Of a stretch of DNA of 58,734 bases, positions 25,414 to 33,787 are shown one piece after another. This DNA is from an uncultured Lachnospiraceae bacterium (lineage in GTDB: Bacteria > Bacillota > Clostridia > Lachnospirales > Lachnospiraceae). Position 1 is the first letter of the stretch, and every line of letters starts with the position of its first letter. Under the pieces are notes generated by a model. That model was not told where the DNA came from, made no database searches, and saw only the letters and a list, made by a program, of their open reading frames with translations. Made by a program: the position numbers and the translations under genes. The DNA is taken from the NCBI GenBank assembly GCA_910579685.1, contig CAJTVN010000025.1, forward strand, positions 1 to 58,734, in the 5' to 3' direction.

Positions 25414-27162
25414 TTATCCTCTGGGCAGCGCCACAATATAGTCCCCAAACCTACTCACCTCAAACCGCTCCTCGTCAAACCACGGGCGCTGCCAGTCCAT
25501 CACCACAAAGCCCGCATTGCCCTCTCCATAGATTTCCTCAGAGGTGGGATCCTTATACCGGAACCGCCGTTCATAGGGAATTTCATTTCCATAGGAAGTC
25601 CCCTTTCCATGAAGGCTGTCTGTATCTCCACGGTAATACTCCGCATCGATTTCCAGTGCGAACATGGTCAGGATCTCGTTTCGCTGGACGGAGGCTCCAT
25701 ATACGGGAGTGTCCGGCGTGATGTAATACACATCGCACTGCGCCTGCCCGGCATATTCCACGGCCTCCAGAAAATCCTTGTAAAACATGTCCTCCATCCG
25801 CTGCGCCCAGGAGGTGAAATACTGATGAAAGAAGAGAACGCTCTGCAGGCAGTAAATCAGGATAACCGCCGCAGCTGCTCTTTTCCACCGCTTTGCCAGA
25901 TCGTAAATTGCAATTCCCGCAAAGAGGATATGGCTGTAAAAAATAATGTTAATCCGGTTCACATTGACATAATTAATGCAGAGCCCTGTGAAAACACTGC
26001 AGATCCAATAGACCAGAAGCAGGAGGAAGGAAAGCCTTTTGCCCTGATCCTTGTTCTTCATCACCTGACAGACGCTGATCCCAAGACCCGCCAAAACAAA
26101 AGGCATGGAGCAATGATACATGGTGCCGAAGCCGTCAATGGCATTCCAGACAAGGTCCGGCTCTTGAAGAAAAACCACACGAATCAGCGCATTCAGATTG
26201 GCCTTAAGCTGACTTAACGGATGTTCGGAAAAAAATACGATATCCCCCGAGCGGATGCTGTCCGCAAAATACGGCATGGTGGTAAAGGGAAGGCGCACTG
26301 TATCCCATTTCATGAAATTGATCAGCATGGTCCCGTAGATGGGAAAAGAGATCCCGAAATAAACCAGGGCGCAGACAAGCGCCTGCCTTATGCCAATCCT
26401 CCTTTGCACCAGGAGAATCACACAGGCCGCAAACAGAAAGAAAGGAACCATGTAAAAGGATACTCCGTAGGCGTACATGCAAAGCCCGAAGAAAACCATG
26501 GACAGATACAGCCAGCCCTTTCCACGAAAGAAAAGCCCGGCAGACGCACCCCTGGATTCCTCTGCCGGCTGCGCAGAGGCTCCTCTCATCAGAAAATACA
26601 GGCCCAGCAGAAACAGATGCGGAAACGCATTACAGTCAATCGCCCACCGGCTCTGCATGAAATGCCAGGGATTCACCGCAAGAAAGGCAAGGACACAGAT
26701 AGCGGCCCTGGATGAGATCAGCTTTTTTGCGATTCCATAAGCTGCCCACGCCCCTGCAAGGCTTAAGGCCAGCATGGGAAGCCGCACGCTCAGGCTGTCA
26801 AATCCAAACAGCCAGAGAAAAGGCACGGTCAGATAGGACAAAAAAACACTCATCTGAGAATAGCCCCAGGCCGTAAAGTGCGCCGGAAGCCAGGTACCGA
26901 AACGATCCGTCCCATGCCTTGCAAGGGCCAGGGCGTCCACGGCCCCCATGGCCCCGTCCTGATTGAAGCCGCCCGGAATTTCCCCCAGGCCGATACAGCG
27001 TATGGCGATCAGCCCATAGAGCAGCAGAAGCCAGAAAGGAGAACCGTATCCTTCCTTTTCGCCGCATGCCCCGCCATGCACCCTCCCCTCTTTCCTTTTC
27101 AGGACGCAAACGGCCAGAACGCCAATCGCCGCAAACAGACTGATCCAATTGATCGTTTTCAT
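25414..27162 (-). CDS. Large GT-C-like membrane protein (GT39 type)
   Basis: About 582 residues if started at the ATG at 27162; a GTG four codons earlier (27174) is only one base from the GGAG site, so the ATG, 13 bases away, may be used instead. About 11-12 membrane helices. The first loop carries GGFNQDGAMGAVDALALA, with an Asp where GT39-like enzymes keep catalytic acid, and a later SRWAIDCNAFPH. The C-terminal ~130 residues are soluble and outside. It is probably an envelope glycosyltransferase using a polyprenyl-linked sugar. It is the last gene of the leftward operon that starts with a CDF transporter. Confidence 0.78.
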   Translation of the reverse strand: MKTINWISLFAAIGVLAVCVLKRKEGRVHGGACGEKEGYGSPFWLLLLYGLIAIRCIGLGEIPGGFNQDGAMGAVDALALARHGTDRFGTWLPAHFTAWGYSQMSVFLSYLTVPFLWLFGFDSLSVRLPMLALSLAGAWAAYGIAKKLISSRAAICVLAFLAVNPWHFMQSRWAIDCNAFPHLFLLGLYFLMRGASAQPAEESRGASAGLFFRGKGWLYLSMVFFGLCMYAYGVSFYMVPFFLFAACVILLVQRRIGIRQALVCALVYFGISFPIYGTMLINFMKWDTVRLPFTTMPYFADSIRSGDIVFFSEHPLSQLKANLNALIRVVFLQEPDLVWNAIDGFGTMYHCSMPFVLAGLGISVCQVMKNKDQGKRLSFLLLLVYWICSVFTGLCINYVNVNRINIIFYSHILFAGIAIYDLAKRWKRAAAAVILIYCLQSVLFFHQYFTSWAQRMEDMFYKDFLEAVEYAGQAQCDVYYITPDTPVYGASVQRNEILTMFALEIDAEYYRGDTDSLHGKGTSYGNEIPYERRFRYKDPTSEEIYGEGNAGFVVMDWQRPWFDEERFEVSRFGDYIVALPRG

Positions 27163-27181
27163 CTTGTCATACACACTCCTT

Positions 27182-29215
27182 TCACAGCCAGAACATCACC
27201 TGATACTTTGCAAAGGAAAAGAGATCCCTGCGCAGATCCATGAGGGCCTCCCCGGTATCCAGGAAAAAAATACAGCTCTGATAGACCGCTGCCGCAAGCA
27301 GGCACACCACCAGAAAAAGCCGCATCAGCCTGTGCGCCGTCCCTGATCCGGCCTGGTCATACAAAGCCAGCCAGGAAAGAAGCGCCGCAATCCCGAAGAA
27401 AATGGCAAAGTCGCTGAAATACCGCATCAGGATCCCGGACATCTCCGTATCCGCCAGAAGAATCACAAATCCTGCAGCCAGGCTGGCAGCTGCCAGCGCA
27501 AATGCGCTGCCGCACCGAAAACGCTTTCCCGCAAGAAACCGCACAGGAACGGTCAGGAAAAAGGGGCTTACCGCAAACAGGCCTCCGTAGGTGGCCTCGG
27601 TTATGGTGACGCCCAGATAACTTGGATTGAAATAATTCGCCTCCACAAACGGAAAATCCAGCACCGTCTTCACCGGGGCAAAGAGATAGGCCCAGATCCC
27701 CAGGGGAATCCTGTCCCAGACAAAGCCCCTCCTTCTCATATCATTGAAGCACAGATTATAATTGGCCCCAAAGTCAAACACAGAGCCGAACCTTGCAAAA
27801 TTGTAACACATAAGGGGCAGCGCCACCGCCGCCATGGGAAGCGCAAGGGCCGCCAGGCGGCAAAGTCCCTGCCTGGTTCGAAGACGGGAAGGCGCAAAGA
27901 AATCTTTTCCCAGAATCACGGCACCAGGCGCTGCCAGCAAAAACAGCTGAGGCCGGCATCCCGCCACCAGCGCAAGCAGAAAGCTCCCCATGGCAATCTT
28001 CCCCGTTTCATAGCTTCCGTCCTCCCTCCTGGCACACTGAAAATGCCAGAGCCCCAAAAGGCCGAAGCCAAGGCCCATAATGATGGGAACCGTATACAGA
28101 TCCGTCCTCTTGCACATATAGATGAGGTTACTGCAAAGGGCCACCAGCTCGGTGAGCAGAAACCATGCGCCCGCACTGGTTTTTGGAAACCATCTCCTTA
28201 TGATCTGTAAAACAAGTCCCATGATCCCGGCCAGCACCAGGAAAGCCCCGATCAGAATCACCGGCCGATTGTGCAGATCCTCACCGGTCAGCAGATAATA
28301 GGGAAGATAAAAGAGCACCACGGGCACCACCCCGAAATACACATAGTACTTCCCCTCATAATAGGCGTGATCCCAGCGGTAATCCTCCCCCGCTTCCCCC
28401 AGCACCCGATGCCGGTGCCCCAGATCGTAAGGATTCTCCATGCCCTTTAGCGCCTCTCCCGGCTCCTCGAGCAGCGAAAGCTGCCCGTTTGCAAACGCCC
28501 TTGCCAGACTCTGGTATTGCTGCTGATGAACCACGCTCTCCTGCTGGAAAAAGGGATTGAGACCGGAGATCACTTGCAGAAAAAGGAAATTTCCAACAAG
28601 AAAACCGATAAAAGCCGCCTTCCTTCCCGCTTTCAGTTCCAGGAAGGGAACCCTCCAGATTCGGGAAGAGGGCCGAAATCCGTACAAAAAGGCGAAGAGA
28701 ATCAAAAGAAAAAGCACCCGGTACCAGGAAAAAAACAGCGGGATCACAGGATTTAAGGCAAAACGCAGCCGGATCCTCTCTCCCGGGCGCAGCCCCAGAG
28801 ACAACCGCAGGGATTTGCAGAGGCCGTAAAAGTGATAAGTCAGATACTGGCTCCTCTTTTGTCCGTGCCAGATCTGCCTTGCCGGAATCCCGTAATACTC
28901 CTCGTGGGATTCATCTCTGGCCCACTGGTTCAGCGATACCGGCTCATAAGTCTCCTCCTCCCGGCCCTCCGGCTCCACGTCAAAAAACAGCGTATCCAGC
29001 CTTCTGTCAATCTGCGTAAACTCCAGATAAGCCTCCCCTTCCCCAACAAGATAAGAGCCGTCCTTTTGCCTGATCAGGGCGTCCGACACAATAAGGCCAT
29101 AATCCGTGATCTCCTCATGGAAAAGGGACTCAAAGTGCCTGTAATTAAAGATAAAGATCTCCGCAAGCAGGATCAGGAACACGGCTCCTGCCGCATGGCG
29201 GAACATTTTTGACAT
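27182..29215 (-). CDS. Large polytopic membrane protein, possible glycosyltransferase
   Basis: 677 residues. An N-terminal helix is followed by an extracytoplasmic domain (~25-160) with beta pattern, then about 12 membrane helices. Between helices lies a soluble stretch ~235-300 containing HQQQYQSLARAFANGQLSL and NPYDLGHRHRVLGEAGEDYRWDHAYYEGKYYVYFG. Such a loop with Asp/His/Tyr is seen in GT-C-like envelope proteins of unknown activity, and is not diagnostic. The start is unambiguous: the ATG follows a clear AGGGGAGGAAATA site. It lies between PIG-V-like and GT39-like genes in one operon. Confidence 0.72.
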   Translation of the reverse strand: MSKMFRHAAGAVFLILLAEIFIFNYRHFESLFHEEITDYGLIVSDALIRQKDGSYLVGEGEAYLEFTQIDRRLDTLFFDVEPEGREEETYEPVSLNQWARDESHEEYYGIPARQIWHGQKRSQYLTYHFYGLCKSLRLSLGLRPGERIRLRFALNPVIPLFFSWYRVLFLLILFAFLYGFRPSSRIWRVPFLELKAGRKAAFIGFLVGNFLFLQVISGLNPFFQQESVVHQQQYQSLARAFANGQLSLLEEPGEALKGMENPYDLGHRHRVLGEAGEDYRWDHAYYEGKYYVYFGVVPVVLFYLPYYLLTGEDLHNRPVILIGAFLVLAGIMGLVLQIIRRWFPKTSAGAWFLLTELVALCSNLIYMCKRTDLYTVPIIMGLGFGLLGLWHFQCARREDGSYETGKIAMGSFLLALVAGCRPQLFLLAAPGAVILGKDFFAPSRLRTRQGLCRLAALALPMAAVALPLMCYNFARFGSVFDFGANYNLCFNDMRRRGFVWDRIPLGIWAYLFAPVKTVLDFPFVEANYFNPSYLGVTITEATYGGLFAVSPFFLTVPVRFLAGKRFRCGSAFALAAASLAAGFVILLADTEMSGILMRYFSDFAIFFGIAALLSWLALYDQAGSGTAHRLMRLFLVVCLLAAAVYQSCIFFLDTGEALMDLRRDLFSFAKYQVMFWL

Positions 29216-29237
29216 GTTATTTCCTCCCCTGTTCCCG

Positions 29238-30419
29238 TTACATGATCTGCTTCCACTGATAACAGCCGATCATGTACACCATCATAAGCATCAAAGATAC
29301 CGCAAGCAGGATCTCCCCCGCTCTCTTATGATCCGTAAGATATTTCCCTCCAAGCATGAAAAGAGGCAGTGCGCTGAGCGTATACCTCCCGGCGCTGATC
29401 AGCCAGGTGGAGGAATAGGTCAGCAGGAAGAAAGCGATCAGATAAACCATGTACACAGGCCGCAGTTTTTTTCGAAAACCATAGGCGATCACCGCCAGAT
29501 ACAGGAAAAAGAGCACAAGCTCCGGCACCCACAGGCTCATTCCCGAAGAGGTAAACCATCCGTCCGCCGCATATGTCCTGATATAGGAAACGGTATTCCA
29601 TATGGGAGTCAGGGAATTGTTCCAGTGAGTCCTCTGGTAATACAGAAAACGCAGGGGATCCCCCTCCACCGCATAATTGACGTACAGATAGACCAGAATG
29701 CCTCCCACCATAGGCACGCACCGGAGTCCGGGCCAGAGGATCTTCCTTGCAAAGCTCTTCCATTTTCCCCCTGCGAGCAACGCAAAACCGTGCTGATCGT
29801 AAAACAGTTCCGCCACCACGCACAGGGTCAGCAGCACTCCCTGCACCTTGGTAAGACAGGCCAGAAAGCCCACAGCCGCAACGCCTGACCATCTGTGCTT
29901 CCGAAGGAACCAGAAAAAAGCCGACAGAATCGCAAAATACAGGGATTCCGTCAGGATGGAGCCAAAGAAAAAAGAAAAGGGAAACACCGCAAGAAGGGCC
30001 GCCGCCCTCCCAGCTTCCTCCTGCCCGAATTCCAGCCGCATCAGCTTATCCAGAAAGACATTCCCGATCCCGAAGCAGACCGTTGAGATCAGGATTCCCG
30101 CAAGCCTGTAGTCGCCCACAAGCATATGGAGCGCCCGGATCAGCCAGGGATACAGCGGGAAAAACACCAGAAAAAGATGCTTGCCGTCCTCAATGGCGCC
30201 GGCATAACCGTTTTCCGCTATATTCAGATAATGGGCGGAATCCCACCGCTTCCATGCCTCGAGAAAATCGCAGAAAGAAATCCCCTCCCCGTAATCCCCA
30301 AAAATCGCCATCACGCAGACAGACACCAGATAAACAAGGAGCCGCACCAGTATCGCTCCGGCAAAAACGCGGATGCTTCTGTTTCGTCCGGTCCCTCCAA
30401 AAAATGTTTTCAATGCCAT
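29238..30419 (-). CDS. PIG-V-like mannosyltransferase family membrane protein
   Basis: About 393 residues from the ATG at 30419, preceded by AAAGGGGG; this start avoids overlap with the upstream gene, which a longer frame would give. The family signature is plain: a first-loop WKRWDSAHYLNIAENGY with Trp-Asp, followed by FFPLYPWLIR, and eight or nine membrane helices. Eukaryotic PIG-V adds the second mannose of GPI anchors; bacterial relatives use polyprenyl-phosphate mannose in envelope glycans. It is the second gene of the operon, 35 bp after the CDF transporter. Confidence 0.85.
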   Translation of the reverse strand: MALKTFFGGTGRNRSIRVFAGAILVRLLVYLVSVCVMAIFGDYGEGISFCDFLEAWKRWDSAHYLNIAENGYAGAIEDGKHLFLVFFPLYPWLIRALHMLVGDYRLAGILISTVCFGIGNVFLDKLMRLEFGQEEAGRAAALLAVFPFSFFFGSILTESLYFAILSAFFWFLRKHRWSGVAAVGFLACLTKVQGVLLTLCVVAELFYDQHGFALLAGGKWKSFARKILWPGLRCVPMVGGILVYLYVNYAVEGDPLRFLYYQRTHWNNSLTPIWNTVSYIRTYAADGWFTSSGMSLWVPELVLFFLYLAVIAYGFRKKLRPVYMVYLIAFFLLTYSSTWLISAGRYTLSALPLFMLGGKYLTDHKRAGEILLAVSLMLMMVYMIGCYQWKQIM

Positions 30420-30453
30420 TGTATCCCCCTTTGTCCCGCATTTTCCCAAAAAG

Positions 30454-31626
30454 TCAGCTGTACGCCTTATCCACGTCGATAACGACAAAATAATTTTCGT
30501 TGATCTGCTTCACCTGCCTGCGGATGTAATCCGCAACCTCCTCGTCCGTCATCCCGTAATCATAGGGAACCACCACGTCAAAGATCAGATTGGTGTGGGT
30601 AGGTCCGTGAACAATCCGGAAATCATGGAAGGTGATCCTCCCCTCCATATTTTTGATAATCGCCGCCACCTGACCTTTGAGCTCATTGGTAAGCGCATCA
30701 TCCGCACAGACCGGATCCATGTGAATCACCGCACTGCACGTAAGTTCTTTTGCCAGCCTGTGTTCAATGGTATCGATCATGTCATGGAGCGCCAGGATGT
30801 CTCCCTCAGCCGGCACCTCCACATGGACGGAGAGCATCACCCTTCCCGGTCCGTAATTATGTACCACCAGGTCGTGCATTCCCATCACGCCCTGTTCTTT
30901 ATATTCCATGATGATCTCCTCGATACGCTTTACGAATTCCGGCTCCGGCGGCTGCCCCAGAAGAGGGCCTATGGTCTCCTTTGCCGCAGAAAATCCCGCA
31001 AAAAATACAAACAGCGCCACCAGCACGCCGCAGTAGCCGTCGATCTGGATCCCTGCAAACTCGGAAAGAAGCGTGGTGATCAGCACCACGAACGTTGCCA
31101 CCGTATCGCTTAAGCTGTCCTTTGCCGTCGCGTTCATGGCCGCACTGTCGATCTTTTTCCCCACCATCCTGTTATAAAGCGCCATATACACCTTTACCAG
31201 AATGGAGGCTACAAGCACTGCCAGAACCAGCGGTCCGGCCTCCACCTCGGCGGGATGCAGAATCTTTTCAACAGAAGTCTTTAAAAGCTCGAAAGCCATG
31301 ATCAGAATCACAATGGAAACCAGAAAACCGGATATGTACTCGATTCTGCCGTGGCCAAAGGGATGATGGCTGTCCGGCTTCTGTCCGGCCATCCGAAATC
31401 CAACCAGAGTGATCACCGAGGATCCCGCATCCGACAAATTGTTGAAAGCGTCCGCAACAATAGCAATGGAACCGCTGAAAAACCCTGCCAGGGCCTTCCC
31501 CGCAAACAAAAGAAGATTCAGCAGAATTCCCACGGCTCCGCAGAGCATTCCATAGGCCTTTCTCACCTGCGGATCCTTCGTGTCCCCGTAATCTTTGATG
31601 AGCATTCTAGCAAGCGCTGTTACCAT
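30454..31626 (-). CDS. Cation diffusion facilitator family metal transporter
   Basis: About 390 residues. The ATG at 31626 is seven bases after GGGGG; an ATG two codons earlier is too close. Six membrane helices with the CDF metal site: DAFNNLSDAGSS in helix 2 (Asp/Asn-Asp), HHPFGHGRIE, and SDTVAT in helix 5. The cytosolic C-terminal domain starts at ~210 and, unusually, is long, about 180 residues with a second Asp/His-rich segment (ITFHDFRIVHGPTHTNLIFDVVVP). It is predicted to export Zn, Mn or Fe. It heads an operon of membrane glycosyltransferases, perhaps because GT-C or lysozyme-type enzymes need metals; that link is speculative. Confidence 0.93.
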   Translation of the reverse strand: MVTALARMLIKDYGDTKDPQVRKAYGMLCGAVGILLNLLLFAGKALAGFFSGSIAIVADAFNNLSDAGSSVITLVGFRMAGQKPDSHHPFGHGRIEYISGFLVSIVILIMAFELLKTSVEKILHPAEVEAGPLVLAVLVASILVKVYMALYNRMVGKKIDSAAMNATAKDSLSDTVATFVVLITTLLSEFAGIQIDGYCGVLVALFVFFAGFSAAKETIGPLLGQPPEPEFVKRIEEIIMEYKEQGVMGMHDLVVHNYGPGRVMLSVHVEVPAEGDILALHDMIDTIEHRLAKELTCSAVIHMDPVCADDALTNELKGQVAAIIKNMEGRITFHDFRIVHGPTHTNLIFDVVVPYDYGMTDEEVADYIRRQVKQINENYFVVIDVDKAYS

Positions 31627-31662
31627 CCTCATTCCCCCTTTTGTTAACTCACAATTGTTTCC

Positions 31663-31691
31663 ATTTTAAGTCATTCCCTCCAAAAACACAA
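31663..31691 (-). promoter_or_regulatory. Possible promoter of the CDF operon
   Basis: Minus strand TAAAAT (31668-31663) with TTGTGT 17 bases upstream (31691-31686). The -35 is weak. An ACAATTGT palindrome lies between it and the start codon. Confidence 0.35.
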
Positions 31692-31721
31692 TTAAAAACT
31701 GCATTTAAATGAAAAAATGTG

Positions 31722-31751
31722 TTGACAAACCGCTCTCTGCTGGCGTATGTT
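31722..31751 (+). promoter_or_regulatory. Promoter of the leader/ABC exporter operon
   Basis: TTGACA (31722-31727), 18-base spacer, TATGTT (31746-31751), preceded by an A/T-rich upstream element. The predicted start is near 31758, giving a leader transcript of about 295 nt. Confidence 0.65.
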
Positions 31752-31824
31752 AATAACATGCTGTAACAACAGCCGTCTGAGAAGACAGCTGTTCCCATAT
31801 CACTTAGAGAAAGGAGGAAGCGCC

Positions 31825-31938
31825 ATGTTTAACCGTTTCGTAACCCGTAAACCCGTATTCAACCGCATAACCGCTTTCATGGTCAAATTACCTCCCTTTT
31901 ATTTTTGGCGGCCGGGCCTTTTCCGCTCTTTTGGATAA
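31825..31938 (+). CDS. 37-residue leader peptide upstream of the ABC exporter
   Basis: The ATG is seven bases after AAGGAGG. The peptide is basic and aromatic, with an internal duplication: FNRFVTR at residues 2-8 and FNRITAF at 12-18. Residues 22-30 (LPPFYFWRP) include a Pro-Pro pair and aromatics, a class of sequence known to slow ribosomes. Codons 18-23 form the antiterminator strand (31877-31892). There is no signal peptide, and the peptide may have no function beyond being translated. It is analogous in position to BmrB of B. subtilis. It is followed by a terminator and then the exporter genes. Confidence 0.78.
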   Translation: MFNRFVTRKPVFNRITAFMVKLPPFYFWRPGLFRSFG

Positions 31939-31990
31939 CTCGACGGTTTTCCTTGTTTTCAGGCTTTCCGCAAAATAAAAACGCTTATCG

Positions 31991-32024
31991 GGCTGTCATG
32001 GTAATTTCCATGACAGCCTTTTTT
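31991..32024 (+). terminator. Attenuator terminator before the ABC exporter
   Basis: Perfect 11-bp stem GGCTGTCATGG (31991-32001) / CCATGACAGCC (32008-32018), 6-base loop, then six T. It lies in the 5' leader, not after a full gene, 30 bp before the exporter start codon. Confidence 0.95.
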
Positions 32025-32053
32025 CATCATGCTATCTTAAGGAGGGGTCTATT

Positions 32054-33784
32054 TTGAAAAAGTTATCTACCTACATCTGGGAGCACAAATTTGCCTATCT
32101 GTTTGCCATTGCTTCCATGGTCATCAGCATATCCCTGGATATGCTCTCACCCCAGCTCACAAGGCACATCGTGGATGACGTGATCCTGGGCGGCCAGACG
32201 CAGAAGCTGAAATATTTTCTGATCGGGATTCTCTGCGTGGGAATCGGGCGCTGTATCTTTTCCTATGCGAAAGAATATACCTTTGACGTGGTGGGTGCCA
32301 ATATCGTAGGCGACATGCGCCAGAATCTGTTCCGCCATATCCAGTCTCTGAGCGCCGACTTTTTTGACCGGTTCGGCACCGGGGAGCTGATGAGCCGGAT
32401 CAAGGACGACATCGACCGGATCTGGGATGCCATCACCTTTGTGGGCATGCTGCTTCTGGAGGTTATCTTTCACACCTCCATCGTGCTCTTCTGCATGTAC
32501 AGTCTGAGCTGGAAGCTGGCCATCCTGCCCACCTGCTGCATGGTGCTGGCCGCCTTTGTGGCCATCTTCATGGAAAACAAGCTGGGAGCTGTGTACGAGT
32601 CCATCAGCGAGGAGAATGCGGTTCTCAACACGGTTGCGGAGGAAAATCTGGCCGGCGTGCGGACCGTGAAGGCTTTTGCCAGGGAGAAGCATGAGATCGG
32701 CAAGTTCCTCTCCCACAACAAAAAATATTACGAGCTGAACATGAACCAGTCCAAAGTGTTTGTAAAGTATCAGCCTTACATATCCCTGATCACCAAGCTG
32801 CTTCCCCTTGCGGTTCTTCTGCTGGGAGGCTCTCTGGTAATGAAGGGAGAGCTTACCCTGGGCGCCCTCACCGCCTTTATCGAATATTCCATGAATATCG
32901 TCTGGCCCATGGAGATGCTGGGATGGCTGACCAACAGCTTTTCCTCCGCCATCGCCTCCAACAAAAAGCTGAAGGCCATTTATGCGGAAAAACCCACCAT
33001 CACACAGCCGGATACGCCGGTGGTTCTGGAACAGGTGCAGGGAAAAATCGAGTTCTCCCATGTTTCCTTCCATAAGGCGGATCTGCACGAAATACTCCAC
33101 GACATCAGCTTTACCGTGGAGCCCGGAAAGACCGTGGGAATCATGGGTGCCACAGGCGCCGGAAAAAGCTCTATCATCCATCTGCTGCGCCGTCTCTATG
33201 ACGTGACGGAGGGCGGCATTTCTCTGGACGGCGTGGATATCCGAAAGCTGTCCCTCGGACAGCTGCGCAGCTCCATCTCCCCCGTGATGCAGGACGTGTT
33301 CCTGTTTTCGGACACTATCGCCGAAAATGTGAAGCTGGGGAAAAAGGATTCCCTTCCCATGGAGGCCGTCAGGAGGGCGGCCGGGGACGCTCAGGCAAGA
33401 AGCTTTATTGAGCGCATGGACCAGCAGTACGACACGGTAATCGGCGAGAGAGGCGTCGGGCTCTCCGGCGGCCAGAAGCAGCGCATCACCATCGCAAGGG
33501 CCTTTGCCAAGCAGGCCCCCGTTCTGGTCATGGATGATTCCACCTCGGCTCTTGACATGGAGACGGAGCAGAGCATCCAGGAGACTCTGCGCAGCCTTCC
33601 CCAAACCACCAAAATCATTATCGGGCACAGAATCAGCGCCGTCTGCAATGCGGACGAGATCCTGATTCTGGAAAACGGCTCCATCGCAGAGCGGGGCACG
33701 CACAAAACCCTTCTGGAGCAGAAGGGCCTTTACTACAAAACCTATATGGCGCAATACGGAGAATATATAAAGGAGGAATCGTAA
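32054..33784 (+). CDS. ABC exporter half-transporter, BmrC-like, degenerate ATPase site
   Basis: 576 residues. It starts with TTG at 32054, six bases after GGAGGGG. Six membrane helices (~15-300) of the type IV exporter fold are followed by the ATPase domain: Walker A GATGAGKSS (365-373), Q-loop, signature LSGGQKQR, then Walker B VLVMDDSTSALD. The catalytic Glu position is Asp495, and the H-loop IIIGHRIS is kept. A non-canonical Asp at this position is the known state of BmrC in the BmrCD heterodimer, so this subunit is expected to carry the degenerate site and pair with the next gene's product. Likely a multidrug exporter in the cell membrane. Four bases from its partner gene, and controlled by the leader upstream. 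Confidence 0.92.
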   Translation: MKKLSTYIWEHKFAYLFAIASMVISISLDMLSPQLTRHIVDDVILGGQTQKLKYFLIGILCVGIGRCIFSYAKEYTFDVVGANIVGDMRQNLFRHIQSLSADFFDRFGTGELMSRIKDDIDRIWDAITFVGMLLLEVIFHTSIVLFCMYSLSWKLAILPTCCMVLAAFVAIFMENKLGAVYESISEENAVLNTVAEENLAGVRTVKAFAREKHEIGKFLSHNKKYYELNMNQSKVFVKYQPYISLITKLLPLAVLLLGGSLVMKGELTLGALTAFIEYSMNIVWPMEMLGWLTNSFSSAIASNKKLKAIYAEKPTITQPDTPVVLEQVQGKIEFSHVSFHKADLHEILHDISFTVEPGKTVGIMGATGAGKSSIIHLLRRLYDVTEGGISLDGVDIRKLSLGQLRSSISPVMQDVFLFSDTIAENVKLGKKDSLPMEAVRRAAGDAQARSFIERMDQQYDTVIGERGVGLSGGQKQRITIARAFAKQAPVLVMDDSTSALDMETEQSIQETLRSLPQTTKIIIGHRISAVCNADEILILENGSIAERGTHKTLLEQKGLYYKTYMAQYGEYIKEES

Positions 33785-33787
33785 ATT

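Larger units (their letters stand above)
31768..32024 (+). promoter_or_regulatory. Ribosome-dependent transcription attenuator of the ABC exporter operon
   Basis: The leader has four elements in order. A 5' hairpin (31768-31773 pairs with 31788-31793; inner 31775-31778 pairs with 31783-31786) comes first. Next is a 37-codon ORF with a perfect RBS (31825-31938). Then comes the antiterminator segment 31877-31892 inside that ORF. Last is a perfect intrinsic terminator (31991-32024). Segment 31877-31892 (TCATGG, two-base bulge TC, AAATTACC) is complementary to 32000-32013, the loop and 3' arm of the terminator: 14 pairs in all. The two structures exclude each other, so ribosome position on the leader ORF should decide whether transcription continues. 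In B. subtilis, bmrB plays this role for bmrCD; the parallel is by architecture, not by sequence comparison. Confidence 0.75.

Noticed and set aside
32147..33754. 535-residue frame opposite the first ABC exporter gene
   Set aside because: It is a shadow of a gene with intact Walker and signature motifs.
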